The notes beneath the pieces were generated by a model, which did no database searches, was not told the origin of the DNA, and saw only the letters and a list, made by a program, of their open reading frames with translations. The position numbers and the translations under genes are program-made. From assembly GCA_947246015.1 (NCBI GenBank), contig CAMXQE010000002.1, forward strand, positions 1 through 64,000: DNA of 64,000 nucleotides, in the 5' to 3' direction. The stretch's first letter is position 1. Each line of letters starts with the position of its first letter. The DNA is from an uncultured Lachnospiraceae bacterium (lineage in GTDB: Bacteria; Bacillota; Clostridia; Lachnospirales; Lachnospiraceae). Below are positions 51,315 through 60,883 of the stretch, one piece after another.

Positions 51315-52409
51315 TTACCCAAAGCTCTTCACAAACTGCCCTGCCCCATAAGATGCCGACAGTTTTTCACGGTATGCCATGCAATTTTGGACATATTCCC
51401 CGTTTTCCCCGCATATCCGGTTCAAAGCAGATTTATCCCAATCCTCCGCCACAATTCCAAGCTTTTCTTTTTTAATATACTCCGCATTAAAAGGAACCGG
51501 GGTTGTCACCACCGGAGTCCCTGCCGCAATACTTTCCACAATGGAAACCATGCTGTTATCCTTTTCCGTGTACACCAGCATAGCTTTCGCCGCTCCTACA
51601 ATCGGAGCCATTTCTTCATGGCTCATTCTGCCGTGGAAAATTATTTTATCCTGCATCCCCAATGCTGCTGACTTTTCCTTTAGCTGTGCTTCCATGTCCC
51701 CTGTCCCAATCACATCCAGGACATAATTCTTCTGTTCTCCGCCCTGACCTGCAAAATCAGCAAAAACTTCTATTATTTTATCAATGCGCTTTCTGCTGAT
51801 AAGCTGTGAAACAACCACAAAGCGGTTTTCCTTCTCTGTACATAACTTTATCTGCCCGACATTTACACCATGGTCAATGACCTTCTCCAGCACCTGCGGA
51901 CAGAATCTGCGAATAAACCGTTTCGCATTTTCCGATCTTGCAATTACTGTAACTCTCCGGAAAAATATTCTTGCCACTACATGATACCATACTTTCGACG
52001 GAATATAATGCATTATTTTATTATGTGCGCCAAGCTCATGCCATACAATCGTCCTCTCCCTCATTTTCCTTACTGCCGTCAGGGAACAGAGAGAAAAAAC
52101 CTCGCTTGTTATAATACCGTCTATTTCATCCCTGTGCTTTTTTATATAAGCGCCGAGTTCCGGCATCCACGGCAGACACCTTGGTTTAAACACCTTTTTT
52201 AATGCTGTATTCAGCCAGACAATCTCGAAAGGATACGATTCTTCCGTTTCCGGCTTATAATCTGAGGCCGCCACTAAAACCGGCGTATCGCCATTCTCCA
52301 GAAAACCGAGACACATGGTATAAATCATCGTATCCTTTATGGATTTCACCTTCGGAATCCTATCCGTCTCAGCCGTATACAAAATAGGATTAATCAATAG
52401 TATACGCAT
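51315..52409 (-). CDS. Glycosyltransferase family 4
   Basis: The 364-residue GT-B enzyme starts MRILLINPILYTAETDRIPK. The donor half shows VVVSQLISRKRIDKIIEVFA, KAMLVYTEKDNSMVSIVESI (second Glu of the motif at the end) and GTPVVTTPVPFNAEYIKKEK. It ends a run of three GT4 genes. Its start lies 20 nt inside the end of the upstream GT4 gene. A weak 7-bp hairpin (GTAACAG/CTGTTAC) follows the stop. Confidence 0.83.
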   Translation of the reverse strand: MRILLINPILYTAETDRIPKVKSIKDTMIYTMCLGFLENGDTPVLVAASDYKPETEESYPFEIVWLNTALKKVFKPRCLPWMPELGAYIKKHRDEIDGIITSEVFSLCSLTAVRKMRERTIVWHELGAHNKIMHYIPSKVWYHVVARIFFRRVTVIARSENAKRFIRRFCPQVLEKVIDHGVNVGQIKLCTEKENRFVVVSQLISRKRIDKIIEVFADFAGQGGEQKNYVLDVIGTGDMEAQLKEKSAALGMQDKIIFHGRMSHEEMAPIVGAAKAMLVYTEKDNSMVSIVESIAAGTPVVTTPVPFNAEYIKKEKLGIVAEDWDKSALNRICGENGEYVQNCMAYREKLSASYGAGQFVKSFG

Positions 52410-53466
52410 GTTTATTTTTCCCTTCCACACATTCCAGGAACTGTTCCGCAATTCTCTCTATGGAGAATTGTTTTCTTATTTTAGCCGCATTATTGGCAAT
52501 CTTCTGCGCTAACTCCTCATTTGCAACCAATTCTTTCATAGCCGCTGCCAGCGCTTCCGGGTTCTCAATCGGAACCATAATACCGTTTTCATGATCCTTG
52601 ATACACATTCTCGTCCCGCCTACCGGACAATCCGTTGCAACCACCGGCATTCCCATAGATAACGTTTCAATCAGGGCATTGGAGATTCCCTCGCATCTCG
52701 AAGACAGAACATACATGGCGCCATCACGTATTTCTTCCCGGGCCGTCGAACAAAACCCGTGAAAATTCACTTTCTCTTCCATTCCCAAATTTTTCACCAT
52801 ATCCTTTAATTCCCTCTCCAGACTTCCCTTTCCATATATCTCCAAGGTATAATCCGGGAACTCCTTTTGAAAATCATAAAATGCCCTTATCATGGTCGGG
52901 TAATCTTTAGGATACTCCAAACGGCCTGCCGCACATATCTTCTTCTTTCTTTTTCCGGTATACACCGGAGGCAGTGCAGGGTCTACCGGATTGGAAATGA
53001 CCACTGCTTTCTTTCTTATCTTTTTATCAAAAGACTTTAACACATCCTGCGTCTGCAGGACTATACAGTCAGCTCTCCGGTAAAAGAAATCACGTATCCA
53101 TTTATGCTCATACTCATCCGGAACGCTCCTTTCCGATACCAGCGTGAAGTGCCTTTCACCGATGGTAGCTACTGCCGAAAATACAGCTCCCATAACACTG
53201 AAAGCGAAAATGATACAATCCCTGTTCTTTCTATAATATTCACGCATAAATTTAATCCGCTTCAGCCGTATCCCGGTTTTTCCGCCCGAAGGCCCTCCTG
53301 CAATCACTACCTCTATTCTTTTATCCAATGAATAATCTATTTGGTTTCCCGCAAATATAAGGATAGAAACCTCTATTCCCTTCTTCACATATTCATTTGC
53401 CAGCAGAGAAACAATTCTTTCCGTTCCTCCACCAGCCATATTAGGTACTACAAATACTATTTTCAT
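52390..53466 (-). CDS. Glycosyltransferase family 4
   Basis: The 358-residue GT-B enzyme begins MKIVFVVPNMAGGGTERIVS, the glycine-rich acceptor loop of GT4. It continues with ICAAGRLEYPKDYPTMIRAF and YVLSSRCEGISNALIETLSM, the N-acetylgalactosamine/galactose-transferase-like subgroup ending in GMPVVATDCPVGGTRM. AGAAAAGGA precedes the ATG at 53466. Similar enzymes add HexNAc or galactose, but specificity is uncertain. Confidence 0.85.
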   Translation of the reverse strand: MKIVFVVPNMAGGGTERIVSLLANEYVKKGIEVSILIFAGNQIDYSLDKRIEVVIAGGPSGGKTGIRLKRIKFMREYYRKNRDCIIFAFSVMGAVFSAVATIGERHFTLVSERSVPDEYEHKWIRDFFYRRADCIVLQTQDVLKSFDKKIRKKAVVISNPVDPALPPVYTGKRKKKICAAGRLEYPKDYPTMIRAFYDFQKEFPDYTLEIYGKGSLERELKDMVKNLGMEEKVNFHGFCSTAREEIRDGAMYVLSSRCEGISNALIETLSMGMPVVATDCPVGGTRMCIKDHENGIMVPIENPEALAAAMKELVANEELAQKIANNAAKIRKQFSIERIAEQFLECVEGKNKHAYTID

Positions 53467-53549
53467 TCCTTTTCTCCAATAAGTTACAATACCATGGCCG
53501 GCCATACTATAAGTACATCTATCAGACTTTTGTCATTTTCTCTGCCACT

Positions 53550-54707
53550 TTATCCGTTCTTTTTCCCTCCATGATACAACACACATGTTTTTTTCAGCAC
53601 ATCATCCCAGTTATATTTAGAACATATGAAATCACCGGCTTTTTCTCCGCAATCTCTTACCACTTCCTCATGACCGAGAAGGTATTCCAATTTTTTTCTC
53701 AAATCCGCGACATTCCCTTTTTTGAAAGAAAATGCTTTGTCTTCCACTACTTCAAGGTTCTCCTCGATATCACTGACCAGACAGCAGTTTCTATAACTCA
53801 TCGCTTCCAGCAAACTGATTGCCATGCCTTCCACATCGCTGGGAAGCACAAATAAATAGGCGTTAGAATATAGTTCTTCCAGCATCTGTCCCTGTACAAA
53901 ATCCGTCAGGATAACCCTGTCATCCTTTTCCGCCATCCCCTCTATTTTTTTCATATAATCAACCGAATGACTGCTTCCGCCTGCAATCACCAATTTTTTA
54001 TCTGTATCTGTTTTCCGGAAAGCTTCTATCAGATAATGTATTCCTTTTTCCGGCACCAGTCTGCCTAAAAACAGGATATATCCGTCTTTTTTCAGCCCGT
54101 ATTTCTCTTCCATCAGTTTCGGACTGCAGAGGTCAGGTTTACAAATCCCATTTGGAATATAGCGTGTCTTTCTCCCGTAAGTCTTCTTAAAATACTCCCT
54201 TACATTCTCTGACAGCACAATTACCTCATCTGCATATTTCGCCGCTGTTTTCTCTCCAAATTTCAGTACAAAAGAAGCGAAATTACCCCATTTTGCCCGC
54301 TGCCAGTCCAATCCGTGTATCGTCACAACAACCCGTATGCCAAATAACTTAGGAATCCACAACATGGCACAGGGCCCCTCCGCATGGTAGTGAATCACAT
54401 CATATCTGCCAAACAGTGCCCGTAAAGTTGCAAGGAAAGAATAAACAATCGCATTCAGTTTTCCGTTCCTGAAAGTCGGCACAGTAACAATACGAATCCC
54501 TTTATAATATTTTCCCTTTTTCCCCCAGGCTTTAGCAGTATCAAACTCCCTGCCAGACACATGATAGCCGGAACGGTTATAAGCATCCACCTCATATCCT
54601 TTTTCCACTAAACGTGTTGCCAGCTCATTCACTACAATCTCCACGCCGCCCTCTCTGGACGGTATTCTTTTATGTCCTATCATTGCTACCCTGAATTTCT
54701 TTCCCAT
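53550..54707 (-). CDS. GT4 glycosyltransferase with DUF1972 N-terminus (rhamnosyltransferase-like)
   Basis: The 385-residue protein carries MIGHKRIPSREGGVEIVVNE, the hallmark of the DUF1972/Cps2T group in which several members transfer L-rhamnose to the first sugar of the repeat unit. The donor half has LGRLVPEKGIHYLIEAFRK and LPSDVEGMAISLLEAMSYRN. AGAGGA precedes the ATG. It lies 22 nt after the fucosyltransferase-like gene. A rhamnosyl donor is a reasonable guess only; no rhamnose synthesis genes are in the window. Confidence 0.82.
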   Translation of the reverse strand: MGKKFRVAMIGHKRIPSREGGVEIVVNELATRLVEKGYEVDAYNRSGYHVSGREFDTAKAWGKKGKYYKGIRIVTVPTFRNGKLNAIVYSFLATLRALFGRYDVIHYHAEGPCAMLWIPKLFGIRVVVTIHGLDWQRAKWGNFASFVLKFGEKTAAKYADEVIVLSENVREYFKKTYGRKTRYIPNGICKPDLCSPKLMEEKYGLKKDGYILFLGRLVPEKGIHYLIEAFRKTDTDKKLVIAGGSSHSVDYMKKIEGMAEKDDRVILTDFVQGQMLEELYSNAYLFVLPSDVEGMAISLLEAMSYRNCCLVSDIEENLEVVEDKAFSFKKGNVADLRKKLEYLLGHEEVVRDCGEKAGDFICSKYNWDDVLKKTCVLYHGGKKNG

Positions 54708-54729
54708 GTGACTGTCCTCTCGGTTTTCT

Positions 54730-55641
54730 TTATACGATATCTCCTTTATTATCCATCAGCACCCATCCATCCCACAAATCATGCATCTGCTTTGCATCAA
54801 ACTTCTGGGTATTCTTATGAATCCAGGGCCTTATGATAACCTTTTCCTGATTCCGGTTTAATCTGGCCCCCCAAAAGCTGAATGTGGAATTGGCACATAT
54901 ATTATGCCTGCAATGGCTCATCAGCCAAATATCATAAAAACTGTCCCTACCGCTGTTGATATCCACCACCGTGTATTCCTCTCCCTGATATTTCCTGCTT
55001 ACATAAGGAATATCATCGGAAAACAGGTAAAAATGCGCATTTGGATATATCTGCTTCATCTCCCGGATTGCGCCGTCATAATAAGCTTCCGTACATATAT
55101 TGCCAAACATCGCCGCATTTTCCGAATCCAGATAATCTCCGCGCCTTACGTGGATGCTGACCGATTCCTCCTCCAGCATCTTCCCGGCCAGTTCTTCGTT
55201 CGCGGAACCGGCAGGCACCGGAAATGTCAGCAGCTCCTGCAGTTCTCCCATGATATCCGCATAATATTTCTCACAGGCAAAATATCCGCACAGATACTTG
55301 TTTTCAAAACCAAAGATTTCCGGATGATACATATCCGTTTCCAGAAAAATTTTTTTGCTGTCCGGGAACAGCTTCCCTCTCACCTTACTCACCAGTTTCG
55401 AAGCCAGACTTCCATCCCCGACCAGTTCTCTCTTTTCCGCTTCCGTACAGACCTCGTACGGCAGTCCGTCAAAATACTCCAGTTCCAACTGCCTTTTTGC
55501 ATATACCCTGTCCTGACGGGCGCTTTCCGTAAACCAGGAAATATCCAGTTTTGCTTCCCTGCCAAGGTTTAAGAATTTCCGGTACAGTGCATATTGCTGC
55601 ATTTGGTTTCCCAGACCTCCGGCCACCTGTATAATAATCAT
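54730..55641 (-). CDS. GT11-family alpha-1,2-fucosyltransferase-like protein
   Basis: The 303-residue protein has all GT11 marks: MIIIQVAGGLGNQMQQYALY at the start, VSIHVRRGDYLDSENAAMFG (the HxRxGDY donor motif), HFYLFSDDIPYVSRKY and NSTFSFWGARLN near the end. The family transfers L-fucose from GDP-fucose, or galactose in some members. AAAGGA upstream of the ATG at 55641 fixes the start; the open frame extends 128 codons further, but this overlaps the hydrolase gene and has no similarity. No GDP-fucose synthesis genes are seen, so they must be elsewhere or the donor differs. Confidence 0.88.
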   Translation of the reverse strand: MIIIQVAGGLGNQMQQYALYRKFLNLGREAKLDISWFTESARQDRVYAKRQLELEYFDGLPYEVCTEAEKRELVGDGSLASKLVSKVRGKLFPDSKKIFLETDMYHPEIFGFENKYLCGYFACEKYYADIMGELQELLTFPVPAGSANEELAGKMLEEESVSIHVRRGDYLDSENAAMFGNICTEAYYDGAIREMKQIYPNAHFYLFSDDIPYVSRKYQGEEYTVVDINSGRDSFYDIWLMSHCRHNICANSTFSFWGARLNRNQEKVIIRPWIHKNTQKFDAKQMHDLWDGWVLMDNKGDIV

Positions 55642-55655
55642 TTTTGTTTCCTTTC

Positions 55656-56780
55656 TCAGAACCGGCCGTCCATCACTTCCAGCGCCGTTCCCAGCGACCA
55701 CGGATAAGCCCCGTATACCTGCGGATACTGGGAAAATCCCATACATTCGCCAAGACAGTGATAAATCCTTCCATCCTTTTCGTTTTCTTCCAAAAACCGG
55801 ACTGCTGACCGTAACATTCCCCGCATCTTCTCCCACTGCGGCATATCTTCCGCCCTGCCGGACGTTTTGTCCCCATACTCCAAACAAAACCGCAGCGCCT
55901 GTGCAATCATCGCTGTCGCCGAACTGTCCGCCGGTCCTTCCAATGCTTCCAGCTGCCAAGAAAATCCGCCGTCTGTCCGTTGGTAACGGCTTACCGCCTC
56001 CAACAATCGGAAAAATTCCGCCCACAGCTTCCGGTTATCCGCATCATATTCCCGTGCCGCTCCCCTCTTTTCTTTCTCCAGCCAGTATAGCACGCCCTTC
56101 ATTCCCATCAGCAGCCAGCCGACTGCACGCCCCCATCCGATAATACCATATTTTTCCCGTTTTTCATACTTAAATCCATGATAGGGAAGTCCTGTTTTTG
56201 TATCCATCCCATATTCCAGCATATTTTTTATCTGTGTCAGGGCCAGCTTCACTGCTTTCCCGTTCCCGCACTTCACGCCATACATAGCTAAAAACGGGCA
56301 CATCATCCCGATTCCGTCCACATACACATGCCCGTTTTTCTGGGCAGGACGATAAGGAATACTTCCTGCCGCATCCGCCTGCGTCCCGCCCAGCTCCAGC
56401 AGATACCCTGCCAGTCTGTCCGCTCCTGCCCGATATCTCTTATCCCCGGATACCTCATACAATCGAAGCAGCGCAACCCCGCATAAAGCGTCATCCATGT
56501 AATAAATCCGCATCCCACGTTCTATCCAGCCATCGAAATACTGCCGCAGTGCTCTTATAACCTCATCCGCATCCCCCGCGCACTTTCCGCTGCTCCATAA
56601 TTCCATCAGTCCGTTCGCCAGCAGCCCCGTATCCCAGAAAATGACATCATCCGGCGGAACATACCTCCCTGCCGCCTTTCTCAGTATATCCTTCAGCCTG
56701 CGCTTTGCATCCCTGTCGTGGTAATGAAGCAGCTCCTGTAAGGCTTCTTTTTCCATTCTCTGCAATCTTTCTTCGTCCAT
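55656..56780 (-). CDS. GH88/GH105-like unsaturated glycuronyl hydrolase
   Basis: The 374-residue protein has the (alpha/alpha)6-barrel pattern of GH105/GH88 enzymes: IFWDTGLLANGLMELW, HVYVDGIGMMCPFLAMYG (the Asp that hydrates the substrate double bond), GIIGWGRAVGWLLMGMKGVL and GGFSWQLEALEGPADSSATA. These enzymes release unsaturated uronic acids made by lyases. No signal peptide is seen, so it is cytoplasmic, and no lyase is nearby. It heads the operon with the fucosyltransferase and three GT4 genes. With ugd in the locus it may salvage or edit uronate-containing glycan. Confidence 0.82.
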   Translation of the reverse strand: MDEERLQRMEKEALQELLHYHDRDAKRRLKDILRKAAGRYVPPDDVIFWDTGLLANGLMELWSSGKCAGDADEVIRALRQYFDGWIERGMRIYYMDDALCGVALLRLYEVSGDKRYRAGADRLAGYLLELGGTQADAAGSIPYRPAQKNGHVYVDGIGMMCPFLAMYGVKCGNGKAVKLALTQIKNMLEYGMDTKTGLPYHGFKYEKREKYGIIGWGRAVGWLLMGMKGVLYWLEKEKRGAAREYDADNRKLWAEFFRLLEAVSRYQRTDGGFSWQLEALEGPADSSATAMIAQALRFCLEYGDKTSGRAEDMPQWEKMRGMLRSAVRFLEENEKDGRIYHCLGECMGFSQYPQVYGAYPWSLGTALEVMDGRF

Positions 56781-56908
56781 TCCGTCTCCACTCTTTACTT
56801 TTTGAACATCTTCTCACCATTCCGGCTTATTCCTTCCTATGTCATTCGTCCAACCAGTATCTGCCAATTCCTATCATAGCAAAATATCCTTCCGAATTCC
56901 ACATTCTT

Positions 56909-56936
56909 ATTATAATCCGTTTCTGCCGGCCGGCAA
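56909..56936 (-). promoter_or_regulatory. Promoter of the GH88/105-glycosyltransferase operon
   Basis: TTGCCG (56931-56936) and TATAAT (56909-56914) are 16 bp apart on the minus strand, about 130 nt before the hydrolase gene. The -35 lies in the perfect palindrome TGCCGGCCGGCA, which could be an operator. Confidence 0.5.
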
Positions 56937-56960
56937 CACGGAAATAAGCGTTACATCTTT

Positions 56961-58484
56961 TTATTTCCGTCTTCCTTTCCTCAAAACCAACCCCCACACA
57001 TATTTAAATTCCTCACATCTGCCAAATACGGCCAGAAACACCCCGTTGTATACCACTGTAATCACCACCACCATTGCCGCAAATACTGGTATGGAAACCT
57101 CCTTCATCACCGCATTCTTTAACAGAACCAGCAAAAGCAGCACCGCTGCATTCACCCCTATATATTTCACAGAATCTTTAAAATATGCATACGCCCCTTT
57201 ATCAAAGCAGACCCTGTGGATAATGAACGGTTTCGTAATATTCGCAATCAGTCCCGATACAATCGTTCCGATGTAAATACCTGTCAATCCGATTTTCTGC
57301 ACCAGCACAATGGAAATGACCAGATTCACCCCTCCCTGAATCAGTGTCAGATACTTATCCTGCTCAAAAACCCCTGCCGCCGTCTTATAATTGGACAGGA
57401 CAATCCGTTCCCCCTTAAAATAATAATCAATCATAATGCATCCGATGACAATATCCGGCAGAACCCGCGCTTCCCCCACCCAAAGCATAATCAGAGGCGT
57501 CAGCATCAGATAGAATCCGATAGCGGAAAAACCGTATATCCAGCAGGCCATAAAACGATACACCCGGAACATCAGATATTGTTTTTCCTTCTTTTCCGTG
57601 GCAATCAGATTGCCGAAGCCTGACAGCACCGAATTGAAAATGATATTTACAAAATTGGAAACCGAAGAAATCACATAATTATAAGTCCCGACAAATCCCA
57701 CTGTGGTGACATCGATAAAAGCTCCTATAATCATAGTATCTGTCTGCAGCCGCGCCATATCCCCCACTTTATGAAACACCAGCGCCTTTGTCTGACTGAC
57801 GATTTCCCCCACTTCCTCTTTGGAAAGTTTCTCCACTTCTTTTTCCCGCAGATAAGGATACAGCCTGTTCAGATAAAAGCTGACAAATATCTTCTGTACC
57901 AATTCCACGCCTGCGGAAGTCAGCAGATACAGATAAAAATCAGGCATAATCATCAGGCCCGCAATTTGCAGCGACACCGTAACCGCTTTAGTAACCGTAA
58001 TAATATTGGTCTGAATATAGTTTTTCTGCTGGGCATTCACCAGACTGTATTTATATGACACGAAATAAGTGCTTACCGTATTGAACAGAAAGATAAAATA
58101 ATAGACGGTCAAATCCCGCCACGAATTGCTGCCCGGGTCTTCGATTAAATACTTTAAGAACGGGGCAATTGCCGCACCCAGCGCTGCCACTACGCAGCCA
58201 ATCGTACAATAAGCCCTTTTATACAGTTTCATATAGGACTTGATTTTCTCAAAGTCATTCCTTGCCACCGGTCCGTACAGACTGTAATTAAAAGCTGTCC
58301 CGATTCCCAGTTCCGCCAGTGAAAGAACCGTTAAGATGTTGGTATAATAATCATTCACCCCGGTCAGGGTGTCGCCCAGACGGTCAATAAAAATCTGCCT
58401 TAACAGCGCCCCCAGCAAGAGGGTTATAATATTTCCCAGCCAGCCGAATGTTATATTTTTTGCCGCATATTTAACTCTTCCCAT
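56961..58484 (-). CDS. Wzx-type polysaccharide flippase
   Basis: This 507-residue MATE/MOP-superfamily membrane protein has about 14 helices. It starts AAKNITFGWLGNIITLLLGA, with LSLAELGIGTAFNYSLYGPV typical of PST-family exporters, and the C-terminal half shows LIQGGVNLVISIVLVQKIGL. It moves the lipid-linked repeat unit to the outside for the Wzy-like polymerases. Its start overlaps the pyruvyl-transferase-family gene by 34 nt. Confidence 0.88.
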   Translation of the reverse strand: MGRVKYAAKNITFGWLGNIITLLLGALLRQIFIDRLGDTLTGVNDYYTNILTVLSLAELGIGTAFNYSLYGPVARNDFEKIKSYMKLYKRAYCTIGCVVAALGAAIAPFLKYLIEDPGSNSWRDLTVYYFIFLFNTVSTYFVSYKYSLVNAQQKNYIQTNIITVTKAVTVSLQIAGLMIMPDFYLYLLTSAGVELVQKIFVSFYLNRLYPYLREKEVEKLSKEEVGEIVSQTKALVFHKVGDMARLQTDTMIIGAFIDVTTVGFVGTYNYVISSVSNFVNIIFNSVLSGFGNLIATEKKEKQYLMFRVYRFMACWIYGFSAIGFYLMLTPLIMLWVGEARVLPDIVIGCIMIDYYFKGERIVLSNYKTAAGVFEQDKYLTLIQGGVNLVISIVLVQKIGLTGIYIGTIVSGLIANITKPFIIHRVCFDKGAYAYFKDSVKYIGVNAAVLLLLVLLKNAVMKEVSIPVFAAMVVVITVVYNGVFLAVFGRCEEFKYVWGLVLRKGRRK

Positions 58485-59704
58485 AACCTGCCTATTTCTT
58501 TCCCCGCTTCCAGGGCTTTCTCCCTATAAGCAGGCATCACCCTGCATAAATCCCTGCGGATATCCTCCTCGTAGTCCCTCAGCCATTCAAAGGCTCCGAT
58601 TAAATCCTCCTTATCCTGTAACTGCTGCACCGGGAGCACATAATTTTCATAACTTCCGAACAAATCTTTCGCAATCCCCTTTGCCTTCACTGAATAGCCT
58701 ACTACCAGAGTCGGCACCAATGACGAATAAGCCGCTATGGTGGCATGGGTTCTGGCTCCGATAAACATACGGCATCTTCCGATATAGCCTTTCAGTTCCT
58801 CACAGGAACCATCCCCTATCCATACCACCCTTCCGCTTCCCTTAAACGCCTCATACAGCTCCCGCAGCGGCTTCCGGTCATCATTTCTGTCCCATACCAC
58901 ATGGGGAATCAGTGCAATCTGCATATCCGTCGTTTGGATAATATGCTCCATCAGAGCCTTATAATTTGCCATCGTAATTCCGTCTTTCCCCTCGCTGTCC
59001 TGAATCATCGGACTCACATTCAACCCGATGGTATTCCTTCCGGCAAACCCCTCCGGCAGCGGCAGCTGCTTCGTTCCCAACGTAAACGCCGGATCGGGAA
59101 TCAGACGCAGTTTTTCTTCCGGCACCACTTTTTTCAAAGCCTCGTAAGTGATGGATTCCCTTGCGATAATCAGGTCATAGAGATTCATATCCTCCGCCAG
59201 TTTATTTCTGCCGTCCTTTCCGGCAGCCAGCAATTCCGGCTCAACCGAACACCCAAGCAGTACGGTCTTCGCCCCTCTGTCATGAAAAGCCCGGTTCGCC
59301 AGCATCAGATCCTTTACCATTATATCATAGCAGTAATTATCGCCGCCAATAGAAACCGCCAGCGGATACCCGCCTTTTTTATCCTCCGCATACTTCCTGA
59401 GCGGTCTGTCAAATACAGCCCCGTAGCGGTAGCGGATAAAAGATTCCGCATCTTTCGTGAGTTTCCGCCAGCCATAATAAAAAAGATGGGCCAGTCTGTG
59501 TTCTGAAAAATGCCTTTCCTCCGCCAATTCGCAGAGTGCCTCCCCGCCGGACGGCGCAAGCGAATACTTTCTATCCTCTTTTTCACTGTTTGTCACCACA
59601 AGCGGCTTTTCTTTTAACATATGGCAAAGGCTGTTGACAATCGCCTCACAGCCGTGATTGCCGCTCCCTGCATGCATATACAGCACAATTTTCTTTTCCG
59701 GCAT
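58451..59704 (-). CDS. Polysaccharide pyruvyl transferase family protein
   Basis: The 417-residue protein matches the CsaB/WcaK family: IVLYMHAGSGNHGCEAIVNS at the start, AVSIGGDNYCYD, NTIGLNVSPMI and the C-terminal CRMFIGARTHATIAAYSS. Members add ketal pyruvate from phosphoenolpyruvate to a sugar, giving the polymer a negative charge, although some members act on other substrates. AAAGGA before the ATG at 59704 sets the start; the frame runs 24 codons further. It sits directly before the flippase gene. Confidence 0.85.
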   Translation of the reverse strand: MPEKKIVLYMHAGSGNHGCEAIVNSLCHMLKEKPLVVTNSEKEDRKYSLAPSGGEALCELAEERHFSEHRLAHLFYYGWRKLTKDAESFIRYRYGAVFDRPLRKYAEDKKGGYPLAVSIGGDNYCYDIMVKDLMLANRAFHDRGAKTVLLGCSVEPELLAAGKDGRNKLAEDMNLYDLIIARESITYEALKKVVPEEKLRLIPDPAFTLGTKQLPLPEGFAGRNTIGLNVSPMIQDSEGKDGITMANYKALMEHIIQTTDMQIALIPHVVWDRNDDRKPLRELYEAFKGSGRVVWIGDGSCEELKGYIGRCRMFIGARTHATIAAYSSLVPTLVVGYSVKAKGIAKDLFGSYENYVLPVQQLQDKEDLIGAFEWLRDYEEDIRRDLCRVMPAYREKALEAGKEIGRLWEELNMRQKI

Positions 59705-59741
59705 AATCCATTCCTTTCTTCTGCATGATACCATCCTCACA

Positions 59742-60830
59742 TCACAGAAAGTTATCAATAATAAACAGCACGACATCTTTCGGCTTCAAAGCCTTTACAC
59801 AACGCAGCGCATGATACAGGGACATATATAACCCCGGTAAATAACAAAACATCTTTGTTTTTATCCGGTATCCCCTGTCCAGTTCCAAAACTGCCTCCCT
59901 GTTTCCCGCAAACTTTTTTACCAGCTGACGGCACTGCTTTACATACGGCTCCTTCCCCCGTCTCTCCTTTCCGGAAAGCACGGCCAGCTTCCCCACTACG
60001 AGCATCACCGATATCAGAAGAATCGCCTCCGCCCGCCCTGACAGCTCCGGCTGTTCCCGCTCTATTACTGTCAATGCCTTCTGCCAGCAGACAATCTGAT
60101 CCATGTAACTATCCTTAAATGCCCGCCGCATGGCTCCTTCTTCATTCACATAATAACCGTAGCCCTTATAACCGGTCCTGACAAACCGCTTTCCCCTTAC
60201 TGCCAGTTCCAGCAGGAAAAGCATATCCTCCCCAATCGTCAGCCCCGCTTCAAACCGCAGCCCGCCCACACTCTCCCTCCGGTACAGTTTGCTCCAGCAC
60301 CTCGTATCACTTTGCAGGATTCCTTTCTCCACAAACCCGCTTCCGCTTAATACCTCTATCTCTGATTCTTTCTGTATTTTTTTCTGCTGCCCGCCTTTCC
60401 CTTCTGTTCCGGAATCTGTATCTTTCTTTGTATTTCCATGCCCTTTCCATTCATCCCCGCAGAATTCAAAATAACCGCAGCCTGCCACATCCCCCGCTGT
60501 TTCTTCCATTATTCCCACAAGCCGCTCCAGCATATCTTCCGCCAGAATATCATCCGCATCTACAAAGGTCAGATATTCACACCGGCACTCCTCCATTCCC
60601 TTATTCCTTGCGCCGGATACCCCCGTATTCGGTATATGGAATACCTTTACCTTCTCATACTGCCCTGCATACTCATCGCAGATTCTCCTGCTTCCGTCGG
60701 TAGAACCGTCGTCTATCAATAAGATTTCCGTATTCTGATACGTCTGCGCCAACAGACTCTCCATACACCGCTCCAGATAAAGTTCTCCGTTATAGACCGG
60801 TACAATCATGCCTACCGTATGTTCCATCAT
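59742..60830 (-). CDS. Glycosyltransferase family 2
   Basis: The 362-residue GT-A enzyme opens GMIVPVYNGELYLERCMESL and has ILLIDDGSTDGS, the DxD-type FVDADD and later CWSKLYRRE and TIGEDMLFLLELAVRG. That fits the CpsI/EpsJ-like GT2 group with a C-terminal helical tail. A Gln/Lys/Ser-rich insert lies near residues 135-165. GGGAG precedes the start. Donor unknown. Confidence 0.85.
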   Translation of the reverse strand: MMEHTVGMIVPVYNGELYLERCMESLLAQTYQNTEILLIDDGSTDGSRRICDEYAGQYEKVKVFHIPNTGVSGARNKGMEECRCEYLTFVDADDILAEDMLERLVGIMEETAGDVAGCGYFEFCGDEWKGHGNTKKDTDSGTEGKGGQQKKIQKESEIEVLSGSGFVEKGILQSDTRCWSKLYRRESVGGLRFEAGLTIGEDMLFLLELAVRGKRFVRTGYKGYGYYVNEEGAMRRAFKDSYMDQIVCWQKALTVIEREQPELSGRAEAILLISVMLVVGKLAVLSGKERRGKEPYVKQCRQLVKKFAGNREAVLELDRGYRIKTKMFCYLPGLYMSLYHALRCVKALKPKDVVLFIIDNFL

Positions 60831-60883
60831 TCATCTCCCTGCTTCCAACCGATGCTGTCCCCTGCAAATACCACAATACCAGG

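Noticed and set aside
55642..56025. N-terminal extension of the fucosyltransferase-like protein
   Set aside because: It overlaps the GH88/105-like gene on the same strand, has no similarity, and a good ribosome binding site precedes the internal ATG.
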